Shown piece by piece: positions 40,243 to 50,633 of a stretch of DNA of 64,000 nucleotides; the stretch's first letter is position 1, and every line of letters starts with the position of its first letter. The stretch lies in contig CANFXR010000001.1 of assembly GCA_947451035.1 (NCBI GenBank), positions 1 through 64,000 of the forward strand. Direction: 5' to 3'. The position numbers and the translations under genes are program-made. The notes beneath the pieces were generated by a model. It was not told where the DNA came from, searched no databases, and saw only the letters and a list, made by a program, of their open reading frames with translations. The stretch is from Burkholderiales bacterium. GTDB taxonomy: Bacteria; Pseudomonadota; Gammaproteobacteria; Burkholderiales; Burkholderiaceae_C.

Positions 40243-40435
40243 CGTGCCGTGTGCGTGGGGTTTGGCCGCCACAGGCTAACCCCGTGGCGCTTGCGCTATA
40301 GACCCCAGAGTCTGATGTGGGAGGACTTACCGTGTATTTTCCGTGCTGCAATAACGCCAACCCCGCATTGTTTGCGCGCGGTTGCCCCTCTGATTTCGCT
40401 GCTCGCCTGCACGGCAGTGGCCACGGCTCCTATCC

Positions 40436-43400
40436 ATGAACGCACCCACGCTCCTTACCGAACTGGCAGCTGCCACCCTTCCTGAGCACGGGTCTGCGCG
40501 GTTGCGCGAGATTCCGTACAACTACACGTCGTTTTCCGATCGCGAGATCGTGCAACGGCTGCTGGGTTCGCGTGCCTGGGAGTTGCTGGGCCGCTTGCGC
40601 GGTGAACGGCAGACCGGCCGCTCGGCACGCATGCTCTACGAGGTGCTGGGCGACATCTGGGTGGTGCAGCGCAACCCCTACTTGCAGGACGATCTGCTCG
40701 ACAACCCGCGCCGCCGCAAGCAACTGATCGATGCCTTGCATCACCGCCTCGGCGAGGTCGAGCGCCGAGTCACCACGTCGCAGGGCGATCACCACGGCGA
40801 TGTCAACGAGTTGCTCAAAAGTGCCAGCCAGGCGGTGCATCGCTTTGCCGAGCAGTTTGACGAGGTGGCCCGTCTGCGTCGAAGTGCCAGCAAGCTGTTG
40901 AACCGCTGCACCGCGTCGGACAACGTCAAGTTCGATGCACTTTCGCGCGTGTCGCATGTGACCGATGCCACCGACTGGAGGGTCGAGTACCCGTTCGTGG
41001 TGCTCACGCCTGACACCGAAAGCGAGATGGCCGCCCTGGTGAAGGGCTGTGTCGAACTGGGGCTGACGATCATCCCGCGCGGCGGCGGCACTGGTTACAC
41101 CGGCGGCGCGATTCCCCTGATCTGGAACAGCGCGGTCATCAACACCGAAAAGCTCGAGGCCATGACCGAGGTCGAGATGCGCCGCCTGCCGGGGCTGGAC
41201 CGCGAGGTGGCCACCGTGTGGACCGAAGCCGGCGTCGTCACGCAGCGCGTGGCGGATGCCGCCGAACGTGGGGGCTTCGTCTTTGCCGTCGATCCGACGT
41301 CGGCCGAAGCCTGCTGCATAGGCGGCAACATCGCGATGAACGCCGGGGGCAAGAAGGCTGTGCTGTGGGGCACGGCGCTCGACAACCTGGTTTCGTGGCG
41401 CATGGTCACCCCCGAGGCCAAGTGGCTCGAGGTCACGCGCTTGAACCACAACCTCGGCAAGATCCACGATGTGGCTGTGGCCAGCTTCGAGTTGAAGTAC
41501 TTCGATGCCAGCGGCAAGACCCTCGAGCGCACCGAGCGGCTCGACATCCCGGGCAGCACCTTCCGCAAGGAAGGGCTGGGCAAGGACGTGACCGACAAGT
41601 TCCTGGCCGGGTTGCCGGGCATCCAGAAAGAGGGCTGCGACGGCCTGATCACCAGCGCGCGCTGGATCGTGCACAAGATGCCGGCGCACGTGCGCACGGT
41701 GTGTCTCGAGTTCTTCGGCAACGCCAAGGACGCGGTTCCCAGCATCGTCGAGATCAAGGATTACATGTTCGCGCAGGCCAAGGCTGGCGGTGCGGTGCTG
41801 GCGGGCCTGGAACACCTCGACGACCGTTACCTGAAGGCCGTGGGTTACGCCACCAAGAGCAAGCGCGCGCATGCTGTGGGCAACGCCTCGGGCCTGCCGA
41901 AGATGGTGCTGTTTGGTGACATCGCCGGGGACGACGCCGACGTGGTGGCTCGCGCCACCAGCGAGGTGATCCGCATCGCCAACAGTCGCGCTGGCGAGGG
42001 TTTTGTGGCGGTGAGCCCCGAGGCCCGCAAGAAATTCTGGCTCGATCGCAAACGCACTGCGGCCATCAGCAAGCACACCAACGCGTTCAAGGTCAACGAG
42101 GACGTGGTCATTCCGCTGCCGCGCATGGGCGAGTACACCGAGGGCATCGAGCGCATCAACATCGAGCTGAGCCTGCGCAACAAGCTGGCGCTGCTCGATG
42201 CGCTGGAAACGTTCTTCCTTAAGGGGTCTCTCCCGCTGGGCAAGACCGACGACGCAGTGGAGATCGCGTCGGCCGAGCTGCTGGAAGACAGCGTGGCGCA
42301 AGCCCTGGCGCTGATCGGGGGGGTGCGCGCGCTGTGGCAGCGTTGGTTGTCGCACCTCGACACGCCATCAGGGGAGCGCCTGGCGACTCACCATGGCACC
42401 GCGTTGGCCGGGCCCGAGGACGAGCGAACCTATTTCGAACAGTTGCAGGATCGCAGCCTGCGCGCATCGTGGAAGTTGCAGGTCCGCGCGCCGCTGCAGT
42501 CGATCTTCTCGGGGGCGTCGTTGTCGCCGATCCTCGAGGCTTGCCAGAAGATCCACGCCGAGGTGTTGCACGGTCGGGTCTGGATTGCCTTGCACATGCA
42601 CGCGGGTGACGGCAACGTACACACCAACATCCCGGTCAACAGCGACGACTACGACATGCTGCAAACCGCGCATGAGGCCGTCGCCCGCATCATGGGCTTG
42701 GCACGTCGGCTCGATGGGGTGATCTCAGGCGAGCACGGCATTGGGATCACCAAGCTCGAGTTCGTCACCGATGACGAACTGGCCGACTTCGCGGCCTACA
42801 AGCAGCGCATCGATCCCGAGGGGCGCTTTAACAAGGGCAAGCTGCTGCGCGGCGGTGCGGGCGCAGCCCGTGCCGCAGGCGAAGGGGCGTCCACCGATTT
42901 GCGGGCGTCCGATCTGAGTCAGGCCTACACGCCGAGCTTCGGACTGATGGGACATGAGTCACTCATCATGCAGCAAAGCGATATCGGTGCGATCGCCGAC
43001 AGCATCAAGGACTGCATGCGCTGCGGCAAGTGCAAACCGGTGTGCGCCACCCACGTGCCGCGCGCCAATCTGCTGTACAGCCCGCGCAACAAGATCCTTG
43101 CGACGTCGCTGCTCGTCGAGGCGTTCCTTTACGAGGAACAAACGCGCCGCGGCGTGAGCCTGAAGCACTGGGAGGAGTTCGAAGACGTCGCCGACCACTG
43201 CACTGTGTGTCACAAGTGCGCGAGCCCGTGTCCGGTGAAGATCGACTTCGGCGACGTGTCGATGAACATGCGCAACCTGCTGCGCAAGATGGGCCAAAAG
43301 AGCTTCCGGCCGGGCAATGCGCTGTCGATGGCGTTCCTCAACGCCACCAGCCCCGACAAGATCAACCTGATGCGCAGCGCCATGGTCGGCGTGGGATTCA

Positions 43401-44479
43401 AGGCTCAGCGGCTGGCGCATGACCTGCTGAGCCGGCTGGCGCGCAAGCAGACATCTGCCCCACGCTCTACGGTGGGCACCGCGCCGATCAAGGAACAAGT
43501 CATTCACTTCATCAACAAGAAGCTGCCCGGCGGACTGCCCAAGAAGACCGCGCGGGCCTTGCTGGACATCGAGGACAAGGATTACGTCCCGATCATCCGC
43601 AACCCCGCCACCACGACGGCCGACACCGAGGCGGTGTTCTATTTTCCGGGCTGCGGCTCGGAGCGACTGTTCTCGCAAGTGGGCCTGGCCACACAGGCCA
43701 TGCTGTGGCACGCCGGGGTGCAAACGGTGCTGCCACCGGGCTACCTGTGCTGTGGCTATCCGCAGCGCGGCAGCGGGCAGTTCGACAAGGCCGACAAGAT
43801 CATCACCGACAACCGCGTGCTGTTTCACCGCGTGGCCAACACGCTGAATTACCTGGACATCAAGACGGTGGTGGTGAGTTGCGGCACCTGCTACGACCAG
43901 TTGCAGGGCTACCAGTTCGACAAGATCTTTCCGGGCTGCCGCATCATCGACATCCACGAGTACCTGCTCGAAAAGAACATCACCTTGCAAGGGCAAGGCG
44001 GCTACCTGTACCACGACCCCTGCCACAGTCCGATGAAGCTGCAAGAGCCGATGAAGACGGTCAAGGCGCTGGTCGGTGGCAGCCACCCCGAGGCGGTTCT
44101 CGAGAGCAAACGCTGCTGCGGCGAGAGCGGCACGCTGGGCGTGACCCGCCCGGACATCTCGACGCAGATTCGTTTTCGCAAGGAAGAAGAACTGAAGAAA
44201 GATGAGCAGGCACTGCGGCAGATCACCGCCGGTCTGACCGTCGATCGTGATGCCGATGCGTTTGTTGCGCTTCCCTCCGAAAAAGGCAACCTCAAGATCC
44301 TCACGTCTTGCCCCAGCTGTTTGCAAGGGCTCAGCCGCTACGGCGGTGACCTGCAAAACGGGCTGCTCGAGGCCGACTACATCGTGGTCGAGATGGCCAA
44401 CCAGTTGCTCGGGGCTGACTGGATGCCTCAGTACGTGGAGCTTGCCAATCGGGGAGGTATCGAGCGGGTGCTGGTGTGA
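40436..44479 (+). CDS. DUF3683 FAD-linked oxidase / Fe-S oxidoreductase fusion
   Basis: This 1347-residue protein joins several parts. The N-terminal DUF3683-type region covers about 1-150. An FAD-binding PCMH domain has [15 protein letters not shown] near 200-215. A FAD-oxidase C-terminal domain contains [16 protein letters not shown] and [13 protein letters not shown] ferredoxin-like part carries the 4Fe-4S motifs [11 protein letters not shown] (about 861) and [12 protein letters not shown] (about 922). Two cysteine-rich CCG blocks follow ([21 protein letters not shown]). This is the architecture of D-2-hydroxyacid dehydrogenases that feed electrons to Fe-S centres. The substrate is unknown. 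Confidence 0.88.
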   Translation: MNAPTLLTELAAATLPEHGSARLREIPYNYTSFSDREIVQRLLGSRAWELLGRLRGERQTGRSARMLYEVLGDIWVVQRNPYLQDDLLDNPRRRKQLIDALHHRLGEVERRVTTSQGDHHGDVNELLKSASQAVHRFAEQFDEVARLRRSASKLLNRCTASDNVKFDALSRVSHVTDATDWRVEYPFVVLTPDTESEMAALVKGCVELGLTIIPRGGGTGYTGGAIPLIWNSAVINTEKLEAMTEVEMRRLPGLDREVATVWTEAGVVTQRVADAAERGGFVFAVDPTSAEACCIGGNIAMNAGGKKAVLWGTALDNLVSWRMVTPEAKWLEVTRLNHNLGKIHDVAVASFELKYFDASGKTLERTERLDIPGSTFRKEGLGKDVTDKFLAGLPGIQKEGCDGLITSARWIVHKMPAHVRTVCLEFFGNAKDAVPSIVEIKDYMFAQAKAGGAVLAGLEHLDDRYLKAVGYATKSKRAHAVGNASGLPKMVLFGDIAGDDADVVARATSEVIRIANSRAGEGFVAVSPEARKKFWLDRKRTAAISKHTNAFKVNEDVVIPLPRMGEYTEGIERINIELSLRNKLALLDALETFFLKGSLPLGKTDDAVEIASAELLEDSVAQALALIGGVRALWQRWLSHLDTPSGERLATHHGTALAGPEDERTYFEQLQDRSLRASWKLQVRAPLQSIFSGASLSPILEACQKIHAEVLHGRVWIALHMHAGDGNVHTNIPVNSDDYDMLQTAHEAVARIMGLARRLDGVISGEHGIGITKLEFVTDDELADFAAYKQRIDPEGRFNKGKLLRGGAGAARAAGEGASTDLRASDLSQAYTPSFGLMGHESLIMQQSDIGAIADSIKDCMRCGKCKPVCATHVPRANLLYSPRNKILATSLLVEAFLYEEQTRRGVSLKHWEEFEDVADHCTVCHKCASPCPVKIDFGDVSMNMRNLLRKMGQKSFRPGNALSMAFLNATSPDKINLMRSAMVGVGFKAQRLAHDLLSRLARKQTSAPRSTVGTAPIKEQVIHFINKKLPGGLPKKTARALLDIEDKDYVPIIRNPATTTADTEAVFYFPGCGSERLFSQVGLATQAMLWHAGVQTVLPPGYLCCGYPQRGSGQFDKADKIITDNRVLFHRVANTLNYLDIKTVVVSCGTCYDQLQGYQFDKIFPGCRIIDIHEYLLEKNITLQGQGGYLYHDPCHSPMKLQEPMKTVKALVGGSHPEAVLESKRCCGESGTLGVTRPDISTQIRFRKEEELKKDEQALRQITAGLTVDRDADAFVALPSEKGNLKILTSCPSCLQGLSRYGGDLQNGLLEADYIVVEMANQLLGADWMPQYVELANRGGIERVLV

Positions 44480-44922
44480 GCGATCTTCATGGCGAGTGTC
44501 CGCTGTGCCAGTCGACGGGTGGTCTGTTGGTTGCAACTGGCGCGCACTGGCGGGTGATCAGGGCCGAGGACCCTGCCTTTCCCGCGTTCTATCGGGTGGT
44601 GTGGACAGACCATGTGGCCGAGTTCAGCTCCCTGTCTGTTTCGGCGCGCGCCGAGTGCATGAGCGTGGTCTGTGCCATCGAGCAGGTGCTGCTCAGGGTC
44701 TTGCGTCCCACCAAGGTCAACCTCGCCGCGCTGGGCAACGTCGTTCCACACCTGCACTGGCACGTGATCGCACGCTTCGATGGGGACAGCCACTTCCCTC
44801 AGCCGATCTGGGGTGAGGCGAAGCGCCATGTTGATTCAGCGGTCGCAATGCTGGCGGTCACGCTGGCCGAACTGGACCGTGAGGTCGCCAAGGCGGTCGG
44901 TGATTTGAGCCTCGATGATTGA
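44476..44922 (+). CDS. HIT-family protein
   Basis: The 148-residue protein carries the histidine triad in [11 protein letters not shown] near residues 95-105 and an N-terminal CPLC pair. HIT proteins hydrolyse or transfer nucleoside-phosphate bonds; the subgroup is not clear. The GTG start overlaps the oxidoreductase stop as GTGA. This is the second HIT gene in the window. Confidence 0.85.
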   Translation: MSDLHGECPLCQSTGGLLVATGAHWRVIRAEDPAFPAFYRVVWTDHVAEFSSLSVSARAECMSVVCAIEQVLLRVLRPTKVNLAALGNVVPHLHWHVIARFDGDSHFPQPIWGEAKRHVDSAVAMLAVTLAELDREVAKAVGDLSLDD

Positions 44923-44982
44923 CTCGACGATGCACCCGTGTCGATACACTCGATCAGATCGAACACGCAACCGATTTCTGCC

Positions 44983-45396
44983 ATGGCCGGCCTGAGCGCT
45001 GACTCTCCGCACCCCACGGCCTTGACCGTGCACCGGCAATCGAGAATGCTCGAAATCGGGTTTGCCGACGGCTGCGAGTTTCGGATCCCCTTCGAGTTGA
45101 TGCGCGTGTATTCACCGTCGGCTGAGGTGCAAGGACACGGCCCGGGGCAAGAGGTGCTGCAAACGGGAAAACGCGAGGTTGAGGTGGTCGCGCTGGAGCC
45201 GGTGGGCAACTACGCGGTGCAACCGGTTTTTTCAGACGGCCACAGCACCGGCATCTTCACCTGGGACTATCTCTACTTTCTCGGGTCCCAGCAGACGCAG
45301 TTGTGGCAGCAATACGAAGATCGTCTGGCCGGCGCGGCTGTCGAACGTGATGCGCCGATGCGCGCGGCTGCGGGCCCTTCTTGCAGCAGTCACTGA
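44983..45396 (+). CDS. DUF971 domain protein
   Basis: The 137-residue protein has the DUF971 fold (also the N-terminal part of gamma-butyrobetaine hydroxylase): the LEIGFADGCEFRIPFELMRVYSPSAE stretch and the C-terminal YAVQPVFSDGHSTGIFTWDYLYFLG block. It may bind metal or Fe-S clusters; the role is unknown. ATG 44983 is used; an ATG-less frame upstream is open to 44938. It precedes ubiE, as usual in betaproteobacteria. Confidence 0.85.
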   Translation: MAGLSADSPHPTALTVHRQSRMLEIGFADGCEFRIPFELMRVYSPSAEVQGHGPGQEVLQTGKREVEVVALEPVGNYAVQPVFSDGHSTGIFTWDYLYFLGSQQTQLWQQYEDRLAGAAVERDAPMRAAAGPSCSSH

Positions 45397-45420
45397 CCCC
45401 ATTCACCCTGTGAGCCCAAT

Positions 45421-46152
45421 TTGAGCAACACCCATTTCGGATTCAAGACGGTCGACGAAGCCCAAAAGGCCGGCCGTGTTCGTGGCGTCTTCGATTCCGT
45501 GGCGTCGAAGTACGACGTCATGAACGATCTGATGTCGATGGGTTTGCATCGTGCCTGGAAGGCATACACCGTGGCCGTGGCCAATGCGCGTCCCGGCGAT
45601 CGTGTCCTCGATATCGCGGGCGGCACGGGAGACCTGGCGCGGGCCTTTGACAAAAGGGTCGGCCCATCGGGTCTGGTGGTTCACACCGACATCAACGAGG
45701 CGATGCTTCGACAAGGCAGAGATCGCCTTACCGATGCTGGGGTACTGCTGCCCACGTCGATCTGTGATGCGGAGACCCTGCCATTCCCTGAGGCCGCCTT
45801 CGACATCGTGTGCGTGGCCTTCGGCCTGAGAAACATGACGCACAAGGACAAGGCCTTGTCGGAGATGAATCGGGTCTTGCGTCCCGGCGGACGCTTGCTG
45901 GTGCTCGAGTTTTCGAAAGTGGCGCAGCCGCTGGAAAAGTTGTACGACTGGTATTCATTCAAGGTGTTGCCGCGGGTGGGCCAGTGGGTGGCTGGCGACG
46001 CCGAGAGCTATCAATACCTTGCTGAGTCGATACGCATGCATCCCCCACAGGCAGAACTCAAGGCGATGCTGAAGGTGGCGGGTTTCGGCCATGTTGACGT
46101 TCACAACCTGAGCGCCGGGATCGTCGCGCTGCACGTCGGCATCAAGTGTTGA
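45421..46152 (+). CDS. ubiE: Ubiquinone/menaquinone C-methyltransferase UbiE
   Basis: UbiE adds a methyl group to the quinone ring with SAM. The 243-residue protein has [17 protein letters not shown] at the start, [21 protein letters not shown] motif [12 protein letters not shown], and the family motif [25 protein letters not shown]. The start codon is TTG with only a weak ribosome site. In relatives I would expect Tim44-like, ubiJ and ubiB genes next; here the exopolysaccharide cluster follows instead. Confidence 0.94.
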   Translation: MSNTHFGFKTVDEAQKAGRVRGVFDSVASKYDVMNDLMSMGLHRAWKAYTVAVANARPGDRVLDIAGGTGDLARAFDKRVGPSGLVVHTDINEAMLRQGRDRLTDAGVLLPTSICDAETLPFPEAAFDIVCVAFGLRNMTHKDKALSEMNRVLRPGGRLLVLEFSKVAQPLEKLYDWYSFKVLPRVGQWVAGDAESYQYLAESIRMHPPQAELKAMLKVAGFGHVDVHNLSAGIVALHVGIKC

Positions 46153-46377
46153 CTGAGCCGGCTACGAGAGATCCCAACTCCGTCACGCGGGCACCCGTTG
46201 GACGTCTCGGCGCCCCCGTATTGGCAGGCCTCGAATTCACCACCGGCGGCTACACTCCGCCAGCTTTTGTGCCGATAACCCACGGGTCACCTGGGCGTAC
46301 AAAAAACACCTTGCCTGCTTGGCTGTTCGCCAACTGCGTATTGCGCGCCCCCCTCAGAGAAATTGCGGAGTTTTTGA
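46153..46377 (+). promoter_or_regulatory. Leader region of the eps cluster, candidate -10 box
   Basis: This 225-base gap has no gene. TACACT at 46251-46256 is the best -10 candidate; TTGGCA at 46221 is -35-like but 24 bases away, too far. That would give a leader of about 115 bases before epsD. No sigma-54 -24/-12 pair with correct spacing is visible. Confidence 0.35.
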
Positions 46378-47460
46378 ATGATTTCAGGATCAAGTTTCAT
46401 GGTTGAAACCCGCGGTCTTTTTGCCCGAGCGTCGGGGCCCCTAGTGGGTGCCGTCATCGTCATGGGTCTGCTCACCGGGTGTGGGGGGGGTGACAAGAAG
46501 GACAAGGCAGCATCTCAGACCGCCGCCAAGGTGAACAAGGAAGAGATCACGGTTCACCAGATCAACAACGTCTTGCAACAGCAAAGGGGCCTGAAGCCTG
46601 AAATGGCCGCCTCTGCCAGTGTTCAGGTGCTTGAGCGCTTGATTGACCAGGAACTGGCCATTCAAAAAGCGCAGGAACAAAAGATTGATCGCGATCCAAG
46701 GGTGGTTCAGCAAATCGAGACCGCTCGGCGAGAAATAATTGCCCGTGCCTATATCGATAAAGTTGGATCGGGGGCTCCTAAACCCACGCCGGCCGAAATC
46801 AAGGCGTATTACGACAGCAAGCCTGCTCTTTTTAGTGAACGAAAAATATATTCCTTTCAGGAATTGAGTATTGATGCGGATGCGGATCAGACCAAGACCT
46901 TGCGCGAAGCATTGGCGGCAGCCAAGGACGTCAACGCCTTTGTGGGGTATTTGAAGGCCAATAATTACAAGTTTGGCGGTAACCAATCCAGTCGAGCCGC
47001 CGAGCAGTTGCCGCTCTCGAGCCTTGACGAGATCGCTCAAATGAAGAATGGTCAGGCCCTGTTCAGCGTGACCTCCAAGGGCGTGCAGGTTACTGTGCTC
47101 GCGGGCACCAAGGATCAGCCGGTCGATGAGGTTCGCGCGCAACCTGCCATCGAGCAGTTCTTGCTGAATGAGCGCAAGCGCAAACTGGTCGAGGATGACT
47201 TGAAGGCGCTTCGCAAGGCCTCCAAGATCGAATATGTGGGTGACTATGCCAATGGGGCGCCCAAATCGCTCGAGGAAAAACTGAACGTTTCGCCCACCCA
47301 CTCGCCCTTGGTGGATGCTTCGGCGTCGGCCGCCGTGTACGTTCCACCCGCGCCGGCTCCACTGGCTTCAGCCCCCGTCGACACGGCTCCTGCAGAGCCA
47401 TTCACCGCATCCAGCCCCAGCGGGAAGGCCCTGCAGCAGGGCCTCAAGGGCTTCAAGTGA
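46378..47460 (+). CDS. epsD: EpsD-family peptidyl-prolyl isomerase-like lipoprotein
   Basis: The 360-residue protein has a lipoprotein signal with lipobox LLTGC, so Cys35 would be lipidated. A SurA/PpiC-like chaperone region follows (KVNKEEITVHQINNVLQQQ; IDQELAIQKAQEQKI), and a disordered Pro/Ala tail ends the protein. EpsD is the conserved opener of methanolan-type exopolysaccharide clusters linked to exosortase and probably helps fold export proteins. ATG 46378 has GGAG seven bases upstream; ATG 46399 is an alternative. Confidence 0.87.
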   Translation: MISGSSFMVETRGLFARASGPLVGAVIVMGLLTGCGGGDKKDKAASQTAAKVNKEEITVHQINNVLQQQRGLKPEMAASASVQVLERLIDQELAIQKAQEQKIDRDPRVVQQIETARREIIARAYIDKVGSGAPKPTPAEIKAYYDSKPALFSERKIYSFQELSIDADADQTKTLREALAAAKDVNAFVGYLKANNYKFGGNQSSRAAEQLPLSSLDEIAQMKNGQALFSVTSKGVQVTVLAGTKDQPVDEVRAQPAIEQFLLNERKRKLVEDDLKALRKASKIEYVGDYANGAPKSLEEKLNVSPTHSPLVDASASAAVYVPPAPAPLASAPVDTAPAEPFTASSPSGKALQQGLKGFK

Positions 47461-47510
47461 CGTGTCAGTTGCCAATTGCCAAACCCGGAAATATCAAGGA
47501 AGGCTCAGCC

Positions 47511-48317
47511 ATGATTGCCAGGCGAATTTTTTCTGTTTTTTTTGCTGCGCTGTTCTGCTTCGGTAGTGCATGGGCTCAAACCCCTGACACCTCTGAGTAC
47601 ATTCTCGGCACTGGAGACGTGATCAAGGTCACCGTTTATCAGGTGCCCGATTTGAGCGTGGAGGCTCGTATTTCTGAGTTGGGACAGATCACCTTCCCTT
47701 TGCTGGGTAGCGTGACAGTGGGTGGTAGCACACCCACTGGTGTTCAGGAAAAGATCGCCAAGGCGCTCAGAGAGGGAGGCTTCGTGCTGAAGCCGCAGGT
47801 GATCGTTTCTATCCTGCAGGTCAAGAGCAATCTGGTGTCGATTCTGGGTCAGGTCGGCAAGCCAGGGCGCTACCCGATCGAGACGGTCAACACCAAGGTC
47901 TCCGAGATCATCGCGGCGGCCGGTGGGATCTTGCCGGGAGGCTCAGATGTCGTCACGCTCGTGGGAACTCGTAATGAGAAGTCGGTGCGGCTCGAGATCG
48001 ACGTGCCCGCCATCCTTCAGGCCGGCAAAAACGAACTCGACGTGAATGTCATCAACGGCGACATCATCTACGTGGCTGTTGCGCCCACGGCTTACATCTA
48101 CGGAGAGGTTCAGCGCCCCGGTGTCTTTCCGATCGAGCGGGGTATGAGCGTGCTTCAGGCGCTCGCGCACTCCGGTGGGCTCACGCCGAGGGGTACCGAA
48201 CGAGGCATGCGTGTGCATCGCCGAGACAGCAAAGGAGTCGTTCAGATCCTCGATCTGAAAATGGCTGACATTGTTGAACCAGGCGACGTGATCTACGTTC
48301 GCGAATCGGTTTTTTAA
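47511..48317 (+). CDS. epsE: EpsE-family polysaccharide export protein (OPX)
   Basis: EpsE belongs to the Wza-like outer-membrane polysaccharide export family. The 268-residue protein has a signal peptide (about 1-22), the Poly_export entry motif YILGTGDVIKVTVYQVPDLS, and an SLBB region (VSILGQVGKPGRYPIE; AYIYGEVQRPGVFPIERG). It is smaller than Wza (379) as usual for this type. AAGGAAGG is a good ribosome site for ATG 47511. A 50-base gap separates it from epsD. Confidence 0.93.
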   Translation: MIARRIFSVFFAALFCFGSAWAQTPDTSEYILGTGDVIKVTVYQVPDLSVEARISELGQITFPLLGSVTVGGSTPTGVQEKIAKALREGGFVLKPQVIVSILQVKSNLVSILGQVGKPGRYPIETVNTKVSEIIAAAGGILPGGSDVVTLVGTRNEKSVRLEIDVPAILQAGKNELDVNVINGDIIYVAVAPTAYIYGEVQRPGVFPIERGMSVLQALAHSGGLTPRGTERGMRVHRRDSKGVVQILDLKMADIVEPGDVIYVRESVF

Positions 48318-48328
48318 GGCGATTTGGA

Positions 48329-49738
48329 ATGACAGCTGGCCAAGTTTTCCGAATTCTCTGGGCAAGAAAGTGGCTGTTTCTGGCGCTGTTCGTGTTCGTC
48401 TCTGTCTCGGGTATTGCCTTCACGCTCACTCGCCCGAAGGTCTATGTCGCCAATGCGTCCCTAGTGGTTGATGCACGACCAGATCCCTTGCTGGGGGCAC
48501 TGGCGGTGCCTGCCAACATGGCCACCCAGGTGGAGATCGTCAAGAGCGACAAGGTGGCCACTCGGGTCGTGAAGATTCTTGGCGTTGAGCGTTCGCCGGA
48601 GGCGGTGCAGCAGTGGCGAGAGGCGACCCAGGCCAAAATTCCATTGGACCGATATTTCGCTGACCTTCTCGATCGGGGTCTCGTCATTGAGGCAGGTAAT
48701 GGCAGCAACGTCATCAACCTGACATTCAGCGCTCAGGATCCGGCCTTTGCTGCCGCAGCGGCCAACGCATTCGTGCAGGCGGCGATTCAGGTGTCGATCG
48801 AACTTCAGATCGACCCTGCAAGGCAATCAACGCCGTTCGTCGAAGCCCAAGTACAGGCAGCTCGCAAGACGCTGGAAGATGCCCAGGCCAAGCTTTCGCA
48901 GTTCCAGCGCACCAAGGGGATCGTCGTGTCTGACGAGAGGCTCGATGATGAGAATGCAAAACTGAATGCCTTATCGAGCCAGCTGGCCACTGCCCAGGTC
49001 CAGAGGGTCGAAACTTCCGGACGGCAACGCGACAGCGGGACCGATGTGTCGCCCGACGTTCAGCAGAGCGGCTCAGTCCAGTCGCTCAGGAGCCAGCTCT
49101 CCAAGCTCGAACTCAATTTGGCTGAAATCAGCGATGTCATGGGCGACAACCACCCTCAGCGACAGCAGATCCAGCATCAAATTGTTGACGTCAGGCGCCA
49201 AATAGCCGACGAGGTTCGGCGGGTGTCAGGTGGCGCGGCGGTGACCAGCCGTGCGAGTTCGAAGATGGTTTACGAACTGCAATCTCTGGTTGAAGAGCAA
49301 AAGCAGCGCGTACTGTCTCTTCGGTCTGACAAAGACCAGATCGCCATTCTTGTGCGCGACGTCGAGTCAGCCAATCGCGCCTATGAGGCACTCAGTCAAC
49401 GCTCAACCCAAGTCAATCTGGAATCACAAAACAACAAGTCACCGCTGAGGGTTTTGAGCGTGGCTGTCGAACCCTTTGAACCATCTCTGAAAGTGGTGGC
49501 AAAGGGAATCGTGCTGTCGATAGCTGGGGGTTTGCTGTTGGGGGGGGCAGTCGCCATGGTGCTGGAGTTCTTGAACCGTCGGGTCAGAAGTCCCGAGGAT
49601 CTGGCGATTTTGCATGGGGTGCCAGTGATCGGCGTGCTGCGCCCGGCCAACTCGAAGCAGCGCATCTTCCGTCGGCTTGCAAGTGCCAACTCCCCGCCCA
49701 ACGCGACCCCGCTGTTGTCGGGCGGAGCGCGCCCATGA
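48329..49738 (+). CDS. epsF: EpsF-family chain-length determinant (Wzz-like)
   Basis: EpsF is a polysaccharide co-polymerase that sets polymer length with the EpsG kinase. The 469-residue protein has two membrane segments (about 12-32 and 385-410). Between them is a long coiled-coil periplasmic region with Gln/Asp-rich heptads (AARKTLEDAQAKLSQFQ). A short cytoplasmic tail, YxPxxP-like, follows. Its stop overlaps the epsG start as ATGA. Confidence 0.93.
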   Translation: MTAGQVFRILWARKWLFLALFVFVSVSGIAFTLTRPKVYVANASLVVDARPDPLLGALAVPANMATQVEIVKSDKVATRVVKILGVERSPEAVQQWREATQAKIPLDRYFADLLDRGLVIEAGNGSNVINLTFSAQDPAFAAAAANAFVQAAIQVSIELQIDPARQSTPFVEAQVQAARKTLEDAQAKLSQFQRTKGIVVSDERLDDENAKLNALSSQLATAQVQRVETSGRQRDSGTDVSPDVQQSGSVQSLRSQLSKLELNLAEISDVMGDNHPQRQQIQHQIVDVRRQIADEVRRVSGGAAVTSRASSKMVYELQSLVEEQKQRVLSLRSDKDQIAILVRDVESANRAYEALSQRSTQVNLESQNNKSPLRVLSVAVEPFEPSLKVVAKGIVLSIAGGLLLGGAVAMVLEFLNRRVRSPEDLAILHGVPVIGVLRPANSKQRIFRRLASANSPPNATPLLSGGARP

Positions 49739-50628
49739 AGGTCAATTTCAACAATCTGCCCGCCGTTTCACGAGCCAATCGTTCCATTGGCGCCATCCTG
49801 ATGGATGCTGGACTGCTCTCTCCAGAGGACGCCGAACGGATTCTCCTTTTGCAAAAGGAAAAGAACCTTCGGTTTGGTGATGCAGCCATCGCCTTGGGCA
49901 TCCTCACCGAGGCAGACATTCAGTTTGCACTGTCTCGGCAGTTTTCTTACCCGTACCTGCGCGCAGCGGACCAGAAAAAGCCTGTGAGCGCTGAACTCGT
50001 GGCGGCCTATCAGCCTTTCAGTCCCTGTGTTGATCAGCTTCGCGCCATTCGCAGTCAGCTGATGATGCGGTGGTTTGACAAGCTCGAGCAGCGTCAGGTC
50101 TTGGCGGTGGTCGGCACGGCAAGAGGCGAGGGGCGCAGTTATTTGGCGGCCAACTTGGCGGTGGTTTTTTCACAGCTCGGTGAGCGCACCCTCCTGATCG
50201 ACGCCGACTTGCGCCACCCCAGGCAGCATGAAATGTTCATGCTGGACAACAGCGCGGGGCTGTCGACAGTCCTGTCCGAGCGCTCGCGGGACGAGGCGAT
50301 TGTTCGCATCACCGATCTGGTGGGCCTGTTCGTGCTGCCAGCTGGCCCTACGCCGCCCAATCCCCTCGAGCTCCTGTCGCGCCCGCTGTTTGACGACTTC
50401 ATGAGCCGCATGCGCAGCACCTTCGATGTGGTCATCCTGGACACGTCAAGCCTTTCTGAGGGGGAAGACGGCGCCATGGTCGCCATCCGTGCCGGTGCGG
50501 CTGTCGCGGTTGCGCAAGCCACCCAAACCCGTGTTTCAGACTTCAACGATCTGGTGCAGGGGCTGATGAACGCCGGTGTCTCGGTGGTGGGCTCGGTCTT
50601 GAACGAAGTTGTCTCAGATAAAAAGTAA
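49735..50628 (+). CDS. epsG: EpsG-family BY-kinase-like protein
   Basis: EpsG matches the cytoplasmic tyrosine-kinase partner of EpsF. The 297-residue protein has an N-terminal MshE/GspE-like helical domain (IGAILMDAGLLSPEDAERIL) and a P-loop domain with Walker A GTARGEGRSY at 127-136, Walker A' LLIDADLR at 153-160 and Walker B VVILDTSS. The Walker A Lys is Arg134, which I believe is usual for this subfamily. No tyrosine cluster is seen at the C-terminus, so it may act as a non-phosphorylating adaptor. Confidence 0.9.
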   Translation: MKVNFNNLPAVSRANRSIGAILMDAGLLSPEDAERILLLQKEKNLRFGDAAIALGILTEADIQFALSRQFSYPYLRAADQKKPVSAELVAAYQPFSPCVDQLRAIRSQLMMRWFDKLEQRQVLAVVGTARGEGRSYLAANLAVVFSQLGERTLLIDADLRHPRQHEMFMLDNSAGLSTVLSERSRDEAIVRITDLVGLFVLPAGPTPPNPLELLSRPLFDDFMSRMRSTFDVVILDTSSLSEGEDGAMVAIRAGAAVAVAQATQTRVSDFNDLVQGLMNAGVSVVGSVLNEVVSDKK

Positions 50629-50633
50629 GGCCT

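Noticed and set aside
40430..44536. Long antisense frames (641 and 525 residues) opposite the large oxidoreductase
   Set aside because: Same shadow effect; the sense frame carries clear FAD and Fe-S motifs.
46153..46377. Sigma-54 promoter before epsD
   Set aside because: TTGGCA and TTGGCT occur, but no GC pair lies at the required ten-base spacing after GG.
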